Assembly (NCBI GenBank): GCA_964639075.1
Contig: CAZXCB010000128.1
Coordinates: 1 to 9,697, forward strand
Direction: 5' to 3'
Length of the DNA stretch: 9,697 bases
Source: JAENVU01 sp964639075
Lineage (GTDB): Bacteria; Actinomycetota; Acidimicrobiia; IMCC26256; JAENVU01
Every line of letters starts with the position of its first letter. Position 1 is the first letter of the stretch. The notes beneath the pieces were generated by a model. The model saw nothing but the letters and a program-made list of their open reading frames with translations, did no database searches and had not been told where the DNA came from. A program made the position numbers and the translations under genes. Below, piece after piece: positions 1-6,267 of this stretch.

Positions 1-542
1 CCATCACCACCCTGATGAACGAGCGGGTGTCGCTCTCGGGCGCCGGTTCCATCGGCGGGGACGCGGTCGGCGGGAGTCCGGTCGGACGCCTGCTCGAGCG
101 TGCCCACGGCACGACCGATCCCCGCCTGCGCCAGCAGCTCGCGCAGGCCTACATCGAGAGCCGGCTGATCCGGTTGAACAACGAACGCGCCGCCGCGAAG
201 CGCAAGAGCGGTGGGGAGGCGGGGCCCGAAGGCTCGATCACGAAGCTGATGCAGGCCGAGTTCAACCAGCGGCTGCAGAACCTCGCGGTGGAGTTCGAGG
301 GGGTGCACGCCCAGGCGTGGGAAGGCAGCCCGCTCTCGAAGGCCGAGCGGGTCGGGCGGACACCCCAGGTGGACGACGACGCGGTCATCGCGTTCGGGTT
401 CCTGCGGGCGCAGGCCAACACCATCGAGGGCGGCACCTCCGATGTGATGCGCAACATCCTCGGTGAGCGGGTGCTCGGGCTGCCGAAGGAGCCCGACAGC
501 TCACGCGAGCTGCCCTGGATCCAAGTCCCCCGGAACGGGTAG
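1..542 (+). CDS. Acyl-CoA dehydrogenase, C-terminal part (5' end outside window)
   Basis: The frame is open from base 3 and ends at TAG 540-542, leaving about 179 residues of the C-terminal helical domain of an acyl-CoA dehydrogenase. This FAD flavoprotein introduces the alpha-beta double bond into acyl-CoAs in beta-oxidation or related catabolism. Visible family marks are the opening ITTLMNERVSLSGAGS stretch and the near-terminal ANTIEGGTSDVMRNILGERV block, which resembles the FAD/substrate-contacting end of bacterial FadE-type enzymes. By eye the residue matching the C-terminal catalytic Glu of medium-chain enzymes is Gly (EGGTS), so the base may lie elsewhere, as in isovaleryl-CoA-type enzymes; this is tentative. 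The in-frame ATG at 15 is internal, because homology continues upstream of it. The adenylate cyclase gene begins 7 nt after the stop, implying co-transcription. Substrate specificity cannot be read from this part. Confidence 0.93.
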   Translation, partial: ITTLMNERVSLSGAGSIGGDAVGGSPVGRLLERAHGTTDPRLRQQLAQAYIESRLIRLNNERAAAKRKSGGEAGPEGSITKLMQAEFNQRLQNLAVEFEGVHAQAWEGSPLSKAERVGRTPQVDDDAVIAFGFLRAQANTIEGGTSDVMRNILGERVLGLPKEPDSSRELPWIQVPRNG

Positions 543-545
543 GGG
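541..545 (+). promoter_or_regulatory. Ribosome binding site of the adenylate cyclase gene
   Basis: AGGGG lies 4 nt before GTG 550 and overlaps the TAG stop of the upstream dehydrogenase. It supports GTG 550 over the upstream in-frame ATG at 463, which lies inside the dehydrogenase gene. The overlap of stop and Shine-Dalgarno sequence suggests translational coupling. Confidence 0.55.
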
Positions 546-549
546 CCGC

Positions 550-1647
550 GTGGATCGCCGCCTGAGCCGGTATCTGCGCCGGCAGGGTGCGACACGGGAG
601 GAGATCGACGCGGCCGCGGCCGACGGCATGCTCACGCTGCTCGCCGTCGACCAGCTGCTCGTGCCGGGCCGGCGTGAGCACTCTCCCGACGACGTCGCAG
701 AGCTGAGCGGCGTCGCACCGGAGACCGCACTGCTGTTGTGGCGCGCGCTGGGGTTCCCGGACGTCGCCGAGGGGGAGCGCGCGTTCACGAACGAGGCGGT
801 CGACGTCGTGCGGATCATCGGCGAGCCCGACGACAACACGATGTTCACGCCAACGGATCCCGAGGCCCTGGTCGCACAGGTCCGCGCCGTCGGCGCCGGG
901 CTGTCGCGCGTCGCGGAGGCGCTCTCGGACCAGATGGTCGACGCGATCACCGCCGCGCGCGTCGCCGGCGCGGACGACGAGGCCACCGCGCTCGGCGTCA
1001 TCGAGGCGATCGACTGGCCCACGATCGCCCGCCTGTACGACTTCGCCCTGAGGGTCCAGCTGCGCGCCGCGTTGTGGCGCAAGCTGCTCACGCCGCAGCT
1101 CGAGTCGGGCGAGATCGACTCGCTCGCGGTCGGCTTCGTCGACCTCGTCGGCTACACCGCGCTGAGCCAGGAGCTCGAGGCCGCGGAGCTCAGCGTGCTC
1201 GTCGCGCGGTTCGAGAGCCTGGCGCACGACACCGTCGCCCAGCTCGGGGGCCGGTTGGTCAAGACGATCGGCGACGAGGTGATGTTCGTGGCCGAGGATC
1301 CCGAGGTGGTGCTCCGGATCGCGCTGGCGCTCACGGACCGCACGCGTCACGACGAGCTCCTGCCCCGGGCCCGCGCCGGCCTCGCGTACGGTCCCGCGCT
1401 CGCGCGGGAGGGCGACTACTGGGGATCGGTCGTGAACCTTGCCCACCGGCTGGTGGAGATCGCCCGGCCCGCCTCCGTCCTCGTGGCGGCTGAGCTCGCC
1501 GACGCGCTCGCCGACCACCCGGGGTTGGCGTTCGCCCGCCTGCGCAGCCGTCGGATCCGGGGCATCGGCAAGGTCGAGATCTACGTGGCGTCGGCGACGG
1601 ATGGGGCCACGGATGTGGCCACGGATGTGACGGACGGACCGACCTGA
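550..1647 (+). CDS. Class III adenylate cyclase with N-terminal regulatory domain (Rv1264/Rv2212-like)
   Basis: A 365-residue soluble cyclase making cAMP from ATP. Residues 1 to about 180 resemble the helical regulatory domain of mycobacterial Rv1264-type cyclases (QGATREEID near 12-20, DVAELSGVAPE near 48-58, LLWRALGFP 62-70). Residues about 190-348 form the cyclase homology domain. All six canonical catalytic residues are visible: metal-binding D198 (FVDLVGYT) and D242 (GDE), adenine-selecting K238 and D289 (GDYWG), ribose-orienting N296 and transition-state R300 (VVNLAHR). One chain holds all six, so an active homodimer is expected. No membrane segment is seen. In the family, the Rv1264 domain binds oleic acid and mediates pH control, and Rv2212 responds to fatty acids; a similar response here is inference. 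The start is GTG 550, with AGGGG just upstream. The C-terminus carries a short ATDG/ATDV repeat tail. It follows the acyl-CoA dehydrogenase by 7 nt. Confidence 0.92.
   Translation: MDRRLSRYLRRQGATREEIDAAAADGMLTLLAVDQLLVPGRREHSPDDVAELSGVAPETALLLWRALGFPDVAEGERAFTNEAVDVVRIIGEPDDNTMFTPTDPEALVAQVRAVGAGLSRVAEALSDQMVDAITAARVAGADDEATALGVIEAIDWPTIARLYDFALRVQLRAALWRKLLTPQLESGEIDSLAVGFVDLVGYTALSQELEAAELSVLVARFESLAHDTVAQLGGRLVKTIGDEVMFVAEDPEVVLRIALALTDRTRHDELLPRARAGLAYGPALAREGDYWGSVVNLAHRLVEIARPASVLVAAELADALADHPGLAFARLRSRRIRGIGKVEIYVASATDGATDVATDVTDGPT
1594..1629 (+). repeat. 12-bp in-frame tandem repeat at cyclase C-terminus
   Basis: Three 12-nt units encode ATDG, ATDV and ATDV. The last two units are identical in DNA (GCCACGGATGTG at 1606-1617 and 1618-1629) and the first differs at two bases. 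The repeat is a multiple of three, so copy-number change would keep the frame and only lengthen an acidic, probably disordered tail after the catalytic domain. Confidence 0.8.
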
Positions 1648-1664
1648 ACCGCCCGGGTCGCGGG

Positions 1665-1670
1665 TAAGTT
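1665..1670 (+). promoter_or_regulatory. Putative -10 element for mca
   Basis: TAAGTT fits the actinobacterial TANNNT -10 pattern and ends 8 nt before ATG 1679. That spacing would put the transcript start at or within about 2 nt of the start codon, giving a leaderless or nearly leaderless mRNA. The same TARGTTCG-N6-RTG arrangement occurs before the small gene at 6268. A GAGGG at 1672-1676 could instead act as a ribosome binding site if transcription begins upstream. No clear -35 is seen. Confidence 0.4.
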
Positions 1671-1678
1671 CGAGGGCG

Positions 1679-2566
1679 ATGCCCGACCAGCAGCTCTGCC
1701 TCCTCTCGGTCCACGCGCACCCCGACGACGAAGCGTCGAAGGGCGCGGGCACCGTGGCCAAGTACGCGGCCGAAGGCGTCCGGGGAGTCCTCGTGTGCTG
1801 CACCGGGGGCGAGGAGGGCGAGATCCTCAACCCCGCGGTCGACACGCCCGAGGTCCGCGACAACCTCCTCGCGGTGCGGATGGCCGAGCTCCAGGCGAGC
1901 GTCGACGCGATCGGATACGAGACGCTGCACCTGCTCGGCTACCGCGACTCGGGCATGCTCGACGCCGAGTCGAACGCGCACCCGGACAACTTCGCGAACG
2001 CGCCGATGGACGAGGCCGTCGAGCGCCTGGTGCGGATCATCCGGGCCGAGCGACCTCAGGTGATCATCACCTACGGCGACGACAAGGCGTTCTACCCGCA
2101 TCCGGATCACGTGAAGGTGCACGACATCTCCGGGCCGGCGTTCGACGCCGCCGGTGATCCTGGGCGCTTCCCCGACTCCGGCGACCCGTGGCAGCCGTCG
2201 AAGCTGTACTACACCGGGTGGTCGGCCCGGCGCGTCCGCGCGCTGCACGACGCGTTCCTCGCCCGCGGCGAGGAGAGTCCGTACGCGCAATGGTTCGACC
2301 GCGGCTTCGACGAGTCGATGGACCATCGCTTCACCACCTTCGTCGACGTGAGCGACTTCCTGGCCAACCGTCGGGCGGCCCTGCTCGCGCACCGCACCCA
2401 GGTCGACCCGACGGGCTTCTGGATGCGCCTCCCCGACGACGTCGTGCGCGAGGTCTTCCCGTGGGAGGAGTTCGCGCTCGCCCGCACACTCGTCGACACC
2501 GGCGTGGCGGAGGGCGAGCCGGAGGACGATCTGTTCGCGGGGCTGCGGGTCCCGGCCCCGCGGTAG
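1679..2566 (+). CDS. mca: Mycothiol S-conjugate amidase (Mca)
   Basis: A 295-residue zinc amidase of the PIG-L/LmbE deacetylase family. It cleaves mycothiol S-conjugates into a mercapturic acid, which is exported, and GlcN-inositol, which is recycled. The AHPDDE motif at 13-18 supplies zinc ligands H14 and D17 and the general base D16; HPDH at 141-144 supplies the third zinc ligand H144. Two points favour Mca over the paralogue MshB: K21 just after the motif (ASKGAG), and the long C-terminal block from about 236 (LLAHRTQVDP, then FWMRLPDD and the PWEEFALART region). Length matches the usual 290-300 residues. The protein is cytoplasmic, with no signal peptide. ATG 1679 follows the cyclase stop by 31 nt, with its own promoter-like TAAGTT; the SCP2-like gene starts 21 nt after its stop. 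Confidence 0.93.
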   Translation: MPDQQLCLLSVHAHPDDEASKGAGTVAKYAAEGVRGVLVCCTGGEEGEILNPAVDTPEVRDNLLAVRMAELQASVDAIGYETLHLLGYRDSGMLDAESNAHPDNFANAPMDEAVERLVRIIRAERPQVIITYGDDKAFYPHPDHVKVHDISGPAFDAAGDPGRFPDSGDPWQPSKLYYTGWSARRVRALHDAFLARGEESPYAQWFDRGFDESMDHRFTTFVDVSDFLANRRAALLAHRTQVDPTGFWMRLPDDVVREVFPWEEFALARTLVDTGVAEGEPEDDLFAGLRVPAPR

Positions 2567-2576
2567 CGACCGGCAC

Positions 2577-2582
2577 GAGGAG
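2577..2582 (+). promoter_or_regulatory. Ribosome binding site of SCP2-like gene
   Basis: GAGGAG lies 5 nt before ATG 2588, a strong Shine-Dalgarno match. It contrasts with the leaderless-looking starts elsewhere in the window and fits an internal operon gene read through from mca. Confidence 0.75.
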
Positions 2583-2587
2583 CAGCG

Positions 2588-2974
2588 ATGACGAAGTACC
2601 TCACCCAGGAATGGCTCGACGAGACGCGAGGCATGGCCCAGGACCAGCCCACCCGGCCGGGCGCGTCCGCGCGGATGCAGTACGTGGTCAGCGGCGGACC
2701 CGAGGGCACCATCGAGTACTGGTGGAAGCTCGAGGACGGCACGCTCCTCGAGAGCGGGCTCGGCAAGATCGACGACGCCGACTTCACCCTGGCGCTGTCC
2801 TACGACGACTCGGTCAAGGTCGCCCGGGGCGAGCTCGACGCCAACGCCGCGTTCATGCAGGGTCGCATGAAGGTCACCGGCAACATGGGCAAGCTGATGC
2901 AGCTGATGCCGCTCACGACCTCGCCGGAGTACCGCGAGCTCCAGGAGCGCATCCGGGAGATCACCGACTTCTGA
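2588..2974 (+). CDS. SCP2-like sterol/lipid carrier domain protein
   Basis: A 128-residue single-domain protein resembling the SCP2 sterol-carrier family, small soluble alpha/beta proteins with a hydrophobic tunnel that binds acyl-CoAs, fatty acids or sterols. Recognised features are the domain-typical run from about residue 50 (WKLEDG), the D/F-rich strand (DDADFTLALSYDD near 62-74), and the C-terminal FMQGRMKVTGNMGKLMQLMP helix region (about 89-108) followed by TSPEYRELQ. There is no signal peptide or membrane segment. The start is set by GAGGAG 5 nt upstream. It lies 21 nt after mca in the same direction, and its stop is 17 nt from the stop of the convergent deacetylase gene. A role in carrying lipids for the nearby acyl-CoA enzymes is plausible but inferred; the true ligand is unknown. 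Confidence 0.82.
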   Translation: MTKYLTQEWLDETRGMAQDQPTRPGASARMQYVVSGGPEGTIEYWWKLEDGTLLESGLGKIDDADFTLALSYDDSVKVARGELDANAAFMQGRMKVTGNMGKLMQLMPLTTSPEYRELQERIREITDF

Positions 2975-2991
2975 GCCGCAGGCATCGTGTG

Positions 2992-3825
2992 TCAGTGGGC
3001 GCCTCGTTGGAGGTCACGGAGCTCTCGGTACCCGATGCGGATCACGCCGGCGCGTTCGAGCAGGTTCGCGAAGGCCGTGTCGTGACACAACGTCTCGTGG
3101 TCCTCGACGCGTCCCGCCCAGTCCGGGTGGGACGATCGCAGCTCGTCGGTGTCGACGGCCGGATGCAGGTACACCTCGGTCACGCCCGGTCGCAGATCGA
3201 ACAGCAGTCGTTCCAGCGCGCGCCGCGCTCCGATCGGCGCCATCACGAAGTGGTCGGGGAACACGATCTCCTCGGCCGCGGCGAGGTCCCGGAACGGGAA
3301 GCCGACGCGCGCCTGTGACGCACGTCCGGCCATCCGCAGCGGCAGCGCGAAGTCGACCGCGAGCTCGAGGTAGACGTCGAAGAACTCCGGCCGCAGCTGC
3401 AGCGTGCCCATGTGGCTGTCGAGGTGGCTGACGTCGAAGCCCCAGAAGATCGCACGCTCGATCTGCGCGAGGCACTCCTTGCGCACCTCGTCGAGATCGG
3501 CGTGGTCCCACACGTCCTCGATGGTGCGGGGGAACCCACCGTCGCCGTCGAGCAGGCTCGGCGAGTGCGTGATCGGGCCCCACCGGTAGGTGTCCCACTC
3601 CGAGTTCAGGGTGAGATGCACCCCGACGTCCTCGCCCCGGTACATCGCCGCCGCATCCCGTGCCCACGGACACGGGACCATCAACGTCGCGCTCGTCCCC
3701 AACCCCGACCGCAACGACTCGTACACCGCGACGTTCGCCGCCCGCGACGACCCCAGGTCGTCACAGTTGACGATCAACAGCTTGTCCTCGGCGGAGTAGC
3801 CCAAGCGCTCGGCGAGCGAAGTCAC
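2992..3825 (-). CDS. ChbG/YdjC-family carbohydrate deacetylase
   Basis: A 277-residue cytoplasmic protein of the YdjC/ChbG family, metal-dependent enzymes that remove N-acetyl groups from amino-sugar oligosaccharides such as chitooligosaccharides. Family marks in order: IVNCDDLG at 18-25, with the catalytic and metal-binding Asp pair D22/D23; VGVHLTLN at 67-74 with H70; HLDSHMG at 134-140 with H138; and LHPAVD at 220-225. These match the conserved Asp/His set. There is no signal peptide. The start is GTG 3825; a TAGGCT -10-like box 7 nt upstream, and the lack of a good Shine-Dalgarno sequence, suggest a leaderless message. The gene stands alone downstream of the hairpin repeat that follows the thiolase, and converges with the SCP2-like gene. 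The natural substrate is not evident; no sugar transporter or glycosidase is adjacent. Confidence 0.88.
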   Translation of the reverse strand: MTSLAERLGYSAEDKLLIVNCDDLGSSRAANVAVYESLRSGLGTSATLMVPCPWARDAAAMYRGEDVGVHLTLNSEWDTYRWGPITHSPSLLDGDGGFPRTIEDVWDHADLDEVRKECLAQIERAIFWGFDVSHLDSHMGTLQLRPEFFDVYLELAVDFALPLRMAGRASQARVGFPFRDLAAAEEIVFPDHFVMAPIGARRALERLLFDLRPGVTEVYLHPAVDTDELRSSHPDWAGRVEDHETLCHDTAFANLLERAGVIRIGYRELRDLQRGAH

Positions 3826-3832
3826 GACGCGC

Positions 3833-3838
3833 AGCCTA
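3833..3838 (-). promoter_or_regulatory. Putative -10 element for the ChbG/YdjC gene
   Basis: Read on the minus strand this is TAGGCT, ending 7 nt before GTG 3825. The spacing would give a leaderless or nearly leaderless transcript, like the other promoter-like boxes in this window. No convincing -35 is seen. Confidence 0.35.
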
Positions 3839-3857
3839 CGGTCGCGGCTCGGGGGGC

Positions 3858-3960
3858 GACGGGCGGCGACATACCGCCATTCGCTCAGACATACGTTCCT
3901 TCACTCGCTGCGCTCGCTCGGATACGAAACTCGCTCGGTGGCGGCACGTCGCCGCCCGTC
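3858..3960 (-). repeat. Long inverted repeat / hairpin element between thiolase and deacetylase genes
   Basis: Arms 3858-3879 and 3939-3960 are 22 nt each and complementary except at two positions. On the minus-strand RNA those two positions become G-U pairs, so all 22 pairs form; on the plus strand they would be A-C mismatches. The 59-nt loop is full of GAGCGA-type words: CCGAGCGAG occurs twice (minus strand, 3938-3930 and 3921-3913), with GCGAG and GAGCGA variants and two CGTAT copies. The element starts 10 nt after the thiolase stop. It has no T-tract, so it is not a textbook intrinsic terminator. It may be a dispersed REP-like repeat that also stops or protects the thiolase mRNA. Confidence 0.75.
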
Positions 3961-3970
3961 CAAAACACTC

Positions 3971-5158
3971 TCAAATGCGTTCGATGAGGGTCCCGGTGCC
4001 GAGCCCGCCGCCGCAACACATCGTCACCAGGCCGAACGTGCCGTCGGTGCGCTCGAGCTCGTGCAACGCGGTGGTCACGAGCCGCGCGCCGGTGGCACCG
4101 ACGGGGTGCCCGATGGCGATCGCGCCGCCGTTGGGGTTCACCTTCGCCATGTCGGGCTTCAGCTCGCGCTCCCACGCGAGCACCACCGACGCGAAGGCCT
4201 CGTTGATCTCGACGGTGTCGATGTCGTCCATGGTCATGCCGGTGCGCTCGAGGATGCGACGCGTCGCGTCGATCGGGCCGGTGAGCATGAGGACCGGGTC
4301 GACGCCGACGAGGCACTGGTCGACGACCCGTGCCCGCGGCGTGAGGCCCAGCTCCTTGGCCCGCGCGGCGCTCATCAACAGGACCGCGGCGGCACCGTCG
4401 CTGATCTGGCTGGACGAGCCCGCGGTGTGGACGCCGTCTTCCCGGGCGACGGGCTTCAGGCTGGCCAGCTTCTCGAGGCTCGTCTCGCGCAGGCCCTCGT
4501 CGCGAGCGACGTGGTGGTTGGACCCGCTGGGCTTGCCGTCCTCGCCGAGGTCGGGGGCGTCGATGCCGACGACCTCGCGCTCGAACCGGCCTTCGGCCCA
4601 GGCGGCGGCGGCGCGTTGCTGGGACTCGAGACCGAACGCGTCGCAGTCGGCACGGGAGATGCCCCACTGGTCCGCGATGCGCTCGGCCCCCTCGAACTGG
4701 GACGTCGGCTCGTAGCGGGGGAAGTACGACTTCGGGAGCGGCCGCTCGAGCTCTGGGACCATCGTGGCGCCGAGCGGGATCTTGCTCATCATCTCGATGC
4801 CGCAGCTGAGCGCGCTGTCGACGACGCCGCCCTTGATCAGCGCGACCGCCAGGTTGGTGGCCTGCTGCGACGAGCCGCATTGCGCGTCGACGGTCGTCGC
4901 CGCGACCTGCATCGGCAGCCCCGCGCTGAGCCACGCGGTCCGCGCGATGTTGAAGGTCTGTGGACCGACCTGGCCGACGCACCCGCCGATCACCTGACCG
5001 ACGGACGCCGGATCGACGCCGCTCCGCTCGATGGCCGCGAGCTGTATCGCGCCGAGGAGGTCGGCGGGGTGCAGCGTGGACAGGCCACCGTTGCGCTTGC
5101 CGAGCGGCGAGCGAACCGCCTCGACGACGACGACGTCCGAATCCGAGAATGCGGCCAT
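3971..5158 (-). CDS. Thiolase (acetyl-CoA C-acyltransferase)
   Basis: A 395-residue type I thiolase, the usual family length. It carries out thiolytic cleavage of 3-ketoacyl-CoA in beta-oxidation, or Claisen condensation in reverse. Catalytic residues are visible: nucleophile C94 in VDAQCGSSQQA, NEAFA at 319-323, H351 in AIGHPVGATG, and general acid/base C381 in MCCGGGLG. The N-terminal EAVRSPLGKRNGGLS block is also typical. There is no signal peptide. ATG 5158 is supported by GGAGGT 7 nt upstream. The sequence looks nearer to bacterial FadA/steroid-type thiolases than to biosynthetic PhaA, but this cannot be settled by eye. It lies 78 nt downstream of the MDR oxidoreductase on the same strand, with a small hairpin and a promoter-like box in the gap, so it may be transcribed partly on its own. 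Confidence 0.93.
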   Translation of the reverse strand: MAAFSDSDVVVVEAVRSPLGKRNGGLSTLHPADLLGAIQLAAIERSGVDPASVGQVIGGCVGQVGPQTFNIARTAWLSAGLPMQVAATTVDAQCGSSQQATNLAVALIKGGVVDSALSCGIEMMSKIPLGATMVPELERPLPKSYFPRYEPTSQFEGAERIADQWGISRADCDAFGLESQQRAAAAWAEGRFEREVVGIDAPDLGEDGKPSGSNHHVARDEGLRETSLEKLASLKPVAREDGVHTAGSSSQISDGAAAVLLMSAARAKELGLTPRARVVDQCLVGVDPVLMLTGPIDATRRILERTGMTMDDIDTVEINEAFASVVLAWERELKPDMAKVNPNGGAIAIGHPVGATGARLVTTALHELERTDGTFGLVTMCCGGGLGTGTLIERI

Positions 5159-5165
5159 GAAGGGG

Positions 5166-5171
5166 ACCTCC
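5166..5171 (-). promoter_or_regulatory. Ribosome binding site of the thiolase gene
   Basis: On the minus strand GGAGGT lies 7 nt before ATG 5158. It is the best Shine-Dalgarno sequence in the window and fixes the thiolase start. Confidence 0.85.
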
Positions 5172-5191
5172 GGGGTGGAAGGGGATCGCGG

Positions 5192-5197
5192 ATGGTA
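5192..5197 (-). promoter_or_regulatory. Putative -10 element for the thiolase gene
   Basis: TACCAT on the minus strand fits TANNNT and would give a leader of about 26 nt containing the GGAGGT site. It is the only promoter-like box in the window far enough upstream of its gene to leave room for a leader. No clear -35 is seen. Confidence 0.3.
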
Positions 5198-5213
5198 GCG
5201 CCGCGTCGATCGC

Positions 5214-5232
5214 TCCGACCCCGTCGGTCGGA
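5214..5232 (-). terminator. Small hairpin after the oxidoreductase gene
   Basis: A 7-bp perfect stem (TCCGACC / GGTCGGA) with a 5-nt loop lies 4 nt after the oxidoreductase stop at 5237. No T-tract follows, so it could be a weak terminator, an mRNA stabiliser or incidental in GC-rich DNA. Confidence 0.35.
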
Positions 5233-5236
5233 TCGG

Positions 5237-6217
5237 TCAGGTCGTGTCGAGGATCACCTTGCCGAACGTGGTGTCGGACTCGACGAGCGTGTACGCGTCC
5301 TCGACCGCGTCGAGCGGGAACGTGCGGTCCACGACTGCGTGCACGCGGCCGTCGGCGAGCATCGGCCCGACCTCGGTCACGAAGGCATCGGTGGCGGCGG
5401 CCTTGTCGGCGACGGTGCGAGGGCGAAGCACCGTCCCGTGCATCTCGGCACGCTTCTGCATCAACCCGAGAAGGGGGACGGTCGGTGCGCCCCCCGCGAG
5501 CGTGCCGACGATCACGATCCGCCCGCCGGGCGCGATCGCCGTGACCTCGGCCGGTACGTACGGACCGCCGACGAGATCGATCACGACATCGGGGGCTCCG
5601 CCGTGCGCGGTGATCTCCTGCGAGAACGCGAACGGCTCGAGCTCGTGCGGCGCGACGATGCCGTGATCCATCCCGAGCGCCGCCGCGTCCGCGAGCTTGC
5701 TCTCGGTGCGCGCCGTGCCGGTGACGGTGCACCCGAACGCCTTCGCGAGCTGCACGACGGCGGTGCCCACCCCGGAGCCGACCGCGTGCACGAGCACATG
5801 CTCTCCGGGCCGGAGACGGGCGCGGGTGCGCATGGCGTCGTGCGCGGTGACGAACACCTCGGGAACGCCGCCGGCGGCGACGAGGTCGAGGTTCGCCGGG
5901 ACCGGCGCGCAGTGGGAGGCGGGCAGGACGAGCCGGTCGGCCTGCCCGCCGCCGCCGGTGACGCCGAAGACCCGGTCGCCGGGCGCGGGCGTCGTGACCT
6001 CGGGCCCGCAGGACTCGACGACCCCCGCGAACTCGAGACCCGGGATGTCGGGCGGGACGCCGGGCGGTGCCGGGTAGAAGCCCGCCCGCTGGAGCAGGTC
6101 GGCGCGGTTCACTCCGGCACCGTGGACCCGGATCCGGACCTCGCCGGGACCCGGCTCGGGGTCGGGGCGTTCCTCGACCCGGAGGGTCCCGTCGCCGGGA
6201 GCGATGACGGCGCGCAT
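5237..6217 (-). CDS. NAD(P)H:quinone oxidoreductase-like MDR enzyme (PIG3 type)
   Basis: A 326-residue medium-chain dehydrogenase/reductase without the catalytic zinc ligands, of the quinone oxidoreductase group. Such enzymes reduce quinones or other conjugated carbonyls with NAD(P)H. The N-terminal GroES-like part carries NRADLLQRAGFYPAPPG (37-53) and PGLEFAGVV (59-67), close to the TP53I3/PIG3 pattern. The Rossmann part carries the nucleotide loop HAVGSGVGTAVVQLAKAFG (144-162), then VIDLVGG (212-218) and GGRIVIVGTLAGG (231-243). The C-terminal TFGKVIL is typical. The frame stays open upstream, but homology begins at ATG 6217, and TACGGT ending 7 nt before it fits a leaderless transcript. 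The gene diverges from a small plus-strand gene; the thiolase lies 78 nt downstream. The actual substrate is unknown. Confidence 0.9.
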   Translation of the reverse strand: MRAVIAPGDGTLRVEERPDPEPGPGEVRIRVHGAGVNRADLLQRAGFYPAPPGVPPDIPGLEFAGVVESCGPEVTTPAPGDRVFGVTGGGGQADRLVLPASHCAPVPANLDLVAAGGVPEVFVTAHDAMRTRARLRPGEHVLVHAVGSGVGTAVVQLAKAFGCTVTGTARTESKLADAAALGMDHGIVAPHELEPFAFSQEITAHGGAPDVVIDLVGGPYVPAEVTAIAPGGRIVIVGTLAGGAPTVPLLGLMQKRAEMHGTVLRPRTVADKAAATDAFVTEVGPMLADGRVHAVVDRTFPLDAVEDAYTLVESDTTFGKVILDTT

Positions 6218-6224
6218 CGGCGCG

Positions 6225-6230
6225 ACCGTA
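6225..6230 (-). promoter_or_regulatory. Putative -10 element for the oxidoreductase gene
   Basis: TACGGT on the minus strand ends 7 nt before ATG 6217, fitting TANNNT at leaderless spacing. It shares the 50-nt divergent intergenic region with the plus-strand box at 6254-6259. Confidence 0.35.
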
Positions 6231-6253
6231 GCCCGCCCCGAAATCGCCGGGAG

Positions 6254-6259
6254 TAGGTT
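6254..6259 (+). promoter_or_regulatory. Putative -10 element for the small CxxC gene
   Basis: TAGGTT ends 8 nt before GTG 6268, exactly the spacing of TAAGTT before mca, and both are followed by CG. This favours GTG 6268 as a leaderless start. The alternative GTG 6262 has GGGAG at 6249-6253 as a possible Shine-Dalgarno sequence. Confidence 0.4.
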
Positions 6260-6267
6260 CGGTGCCC

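Noticed and set aside
463..549. Upstream ATG start for the adenylate cyclase
   Set aside because: The extra 29 residues (Ser/Cys/Gly/Pro-rich) overlap the dehydrogenase C-terminus and do not resemble the cyclase N-terminus. GTG 550 has a ribosome binding site.
385..1863. Long minus-strand open frame antisense to the cyclase and mca
   Set aside because: It spans two genes with clear family motifs on the plus strand, and its own translation is biased and motif-free.
3880..3938. CRISPR-like array from the repeated GAGCGA words
   Set aside because: Units are under 10 nt, irregularly spaced and lack unique spacers of constant length.
3858..3960. Insertion sequence ends or an attachment site
   Set aside because: No transposase or integrase, no target-site duplication and only 59 nt between the arms. 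Remnant of a small non-autonomous element cannot be excluded, but nothing proves it.
3938..6256. Long plus-strand open frame (772 codons) antisense to the same two genes
   Set aside because: Low-complexity charged translation with no recognisable motif; explained by the codon bias of the opposite strand.
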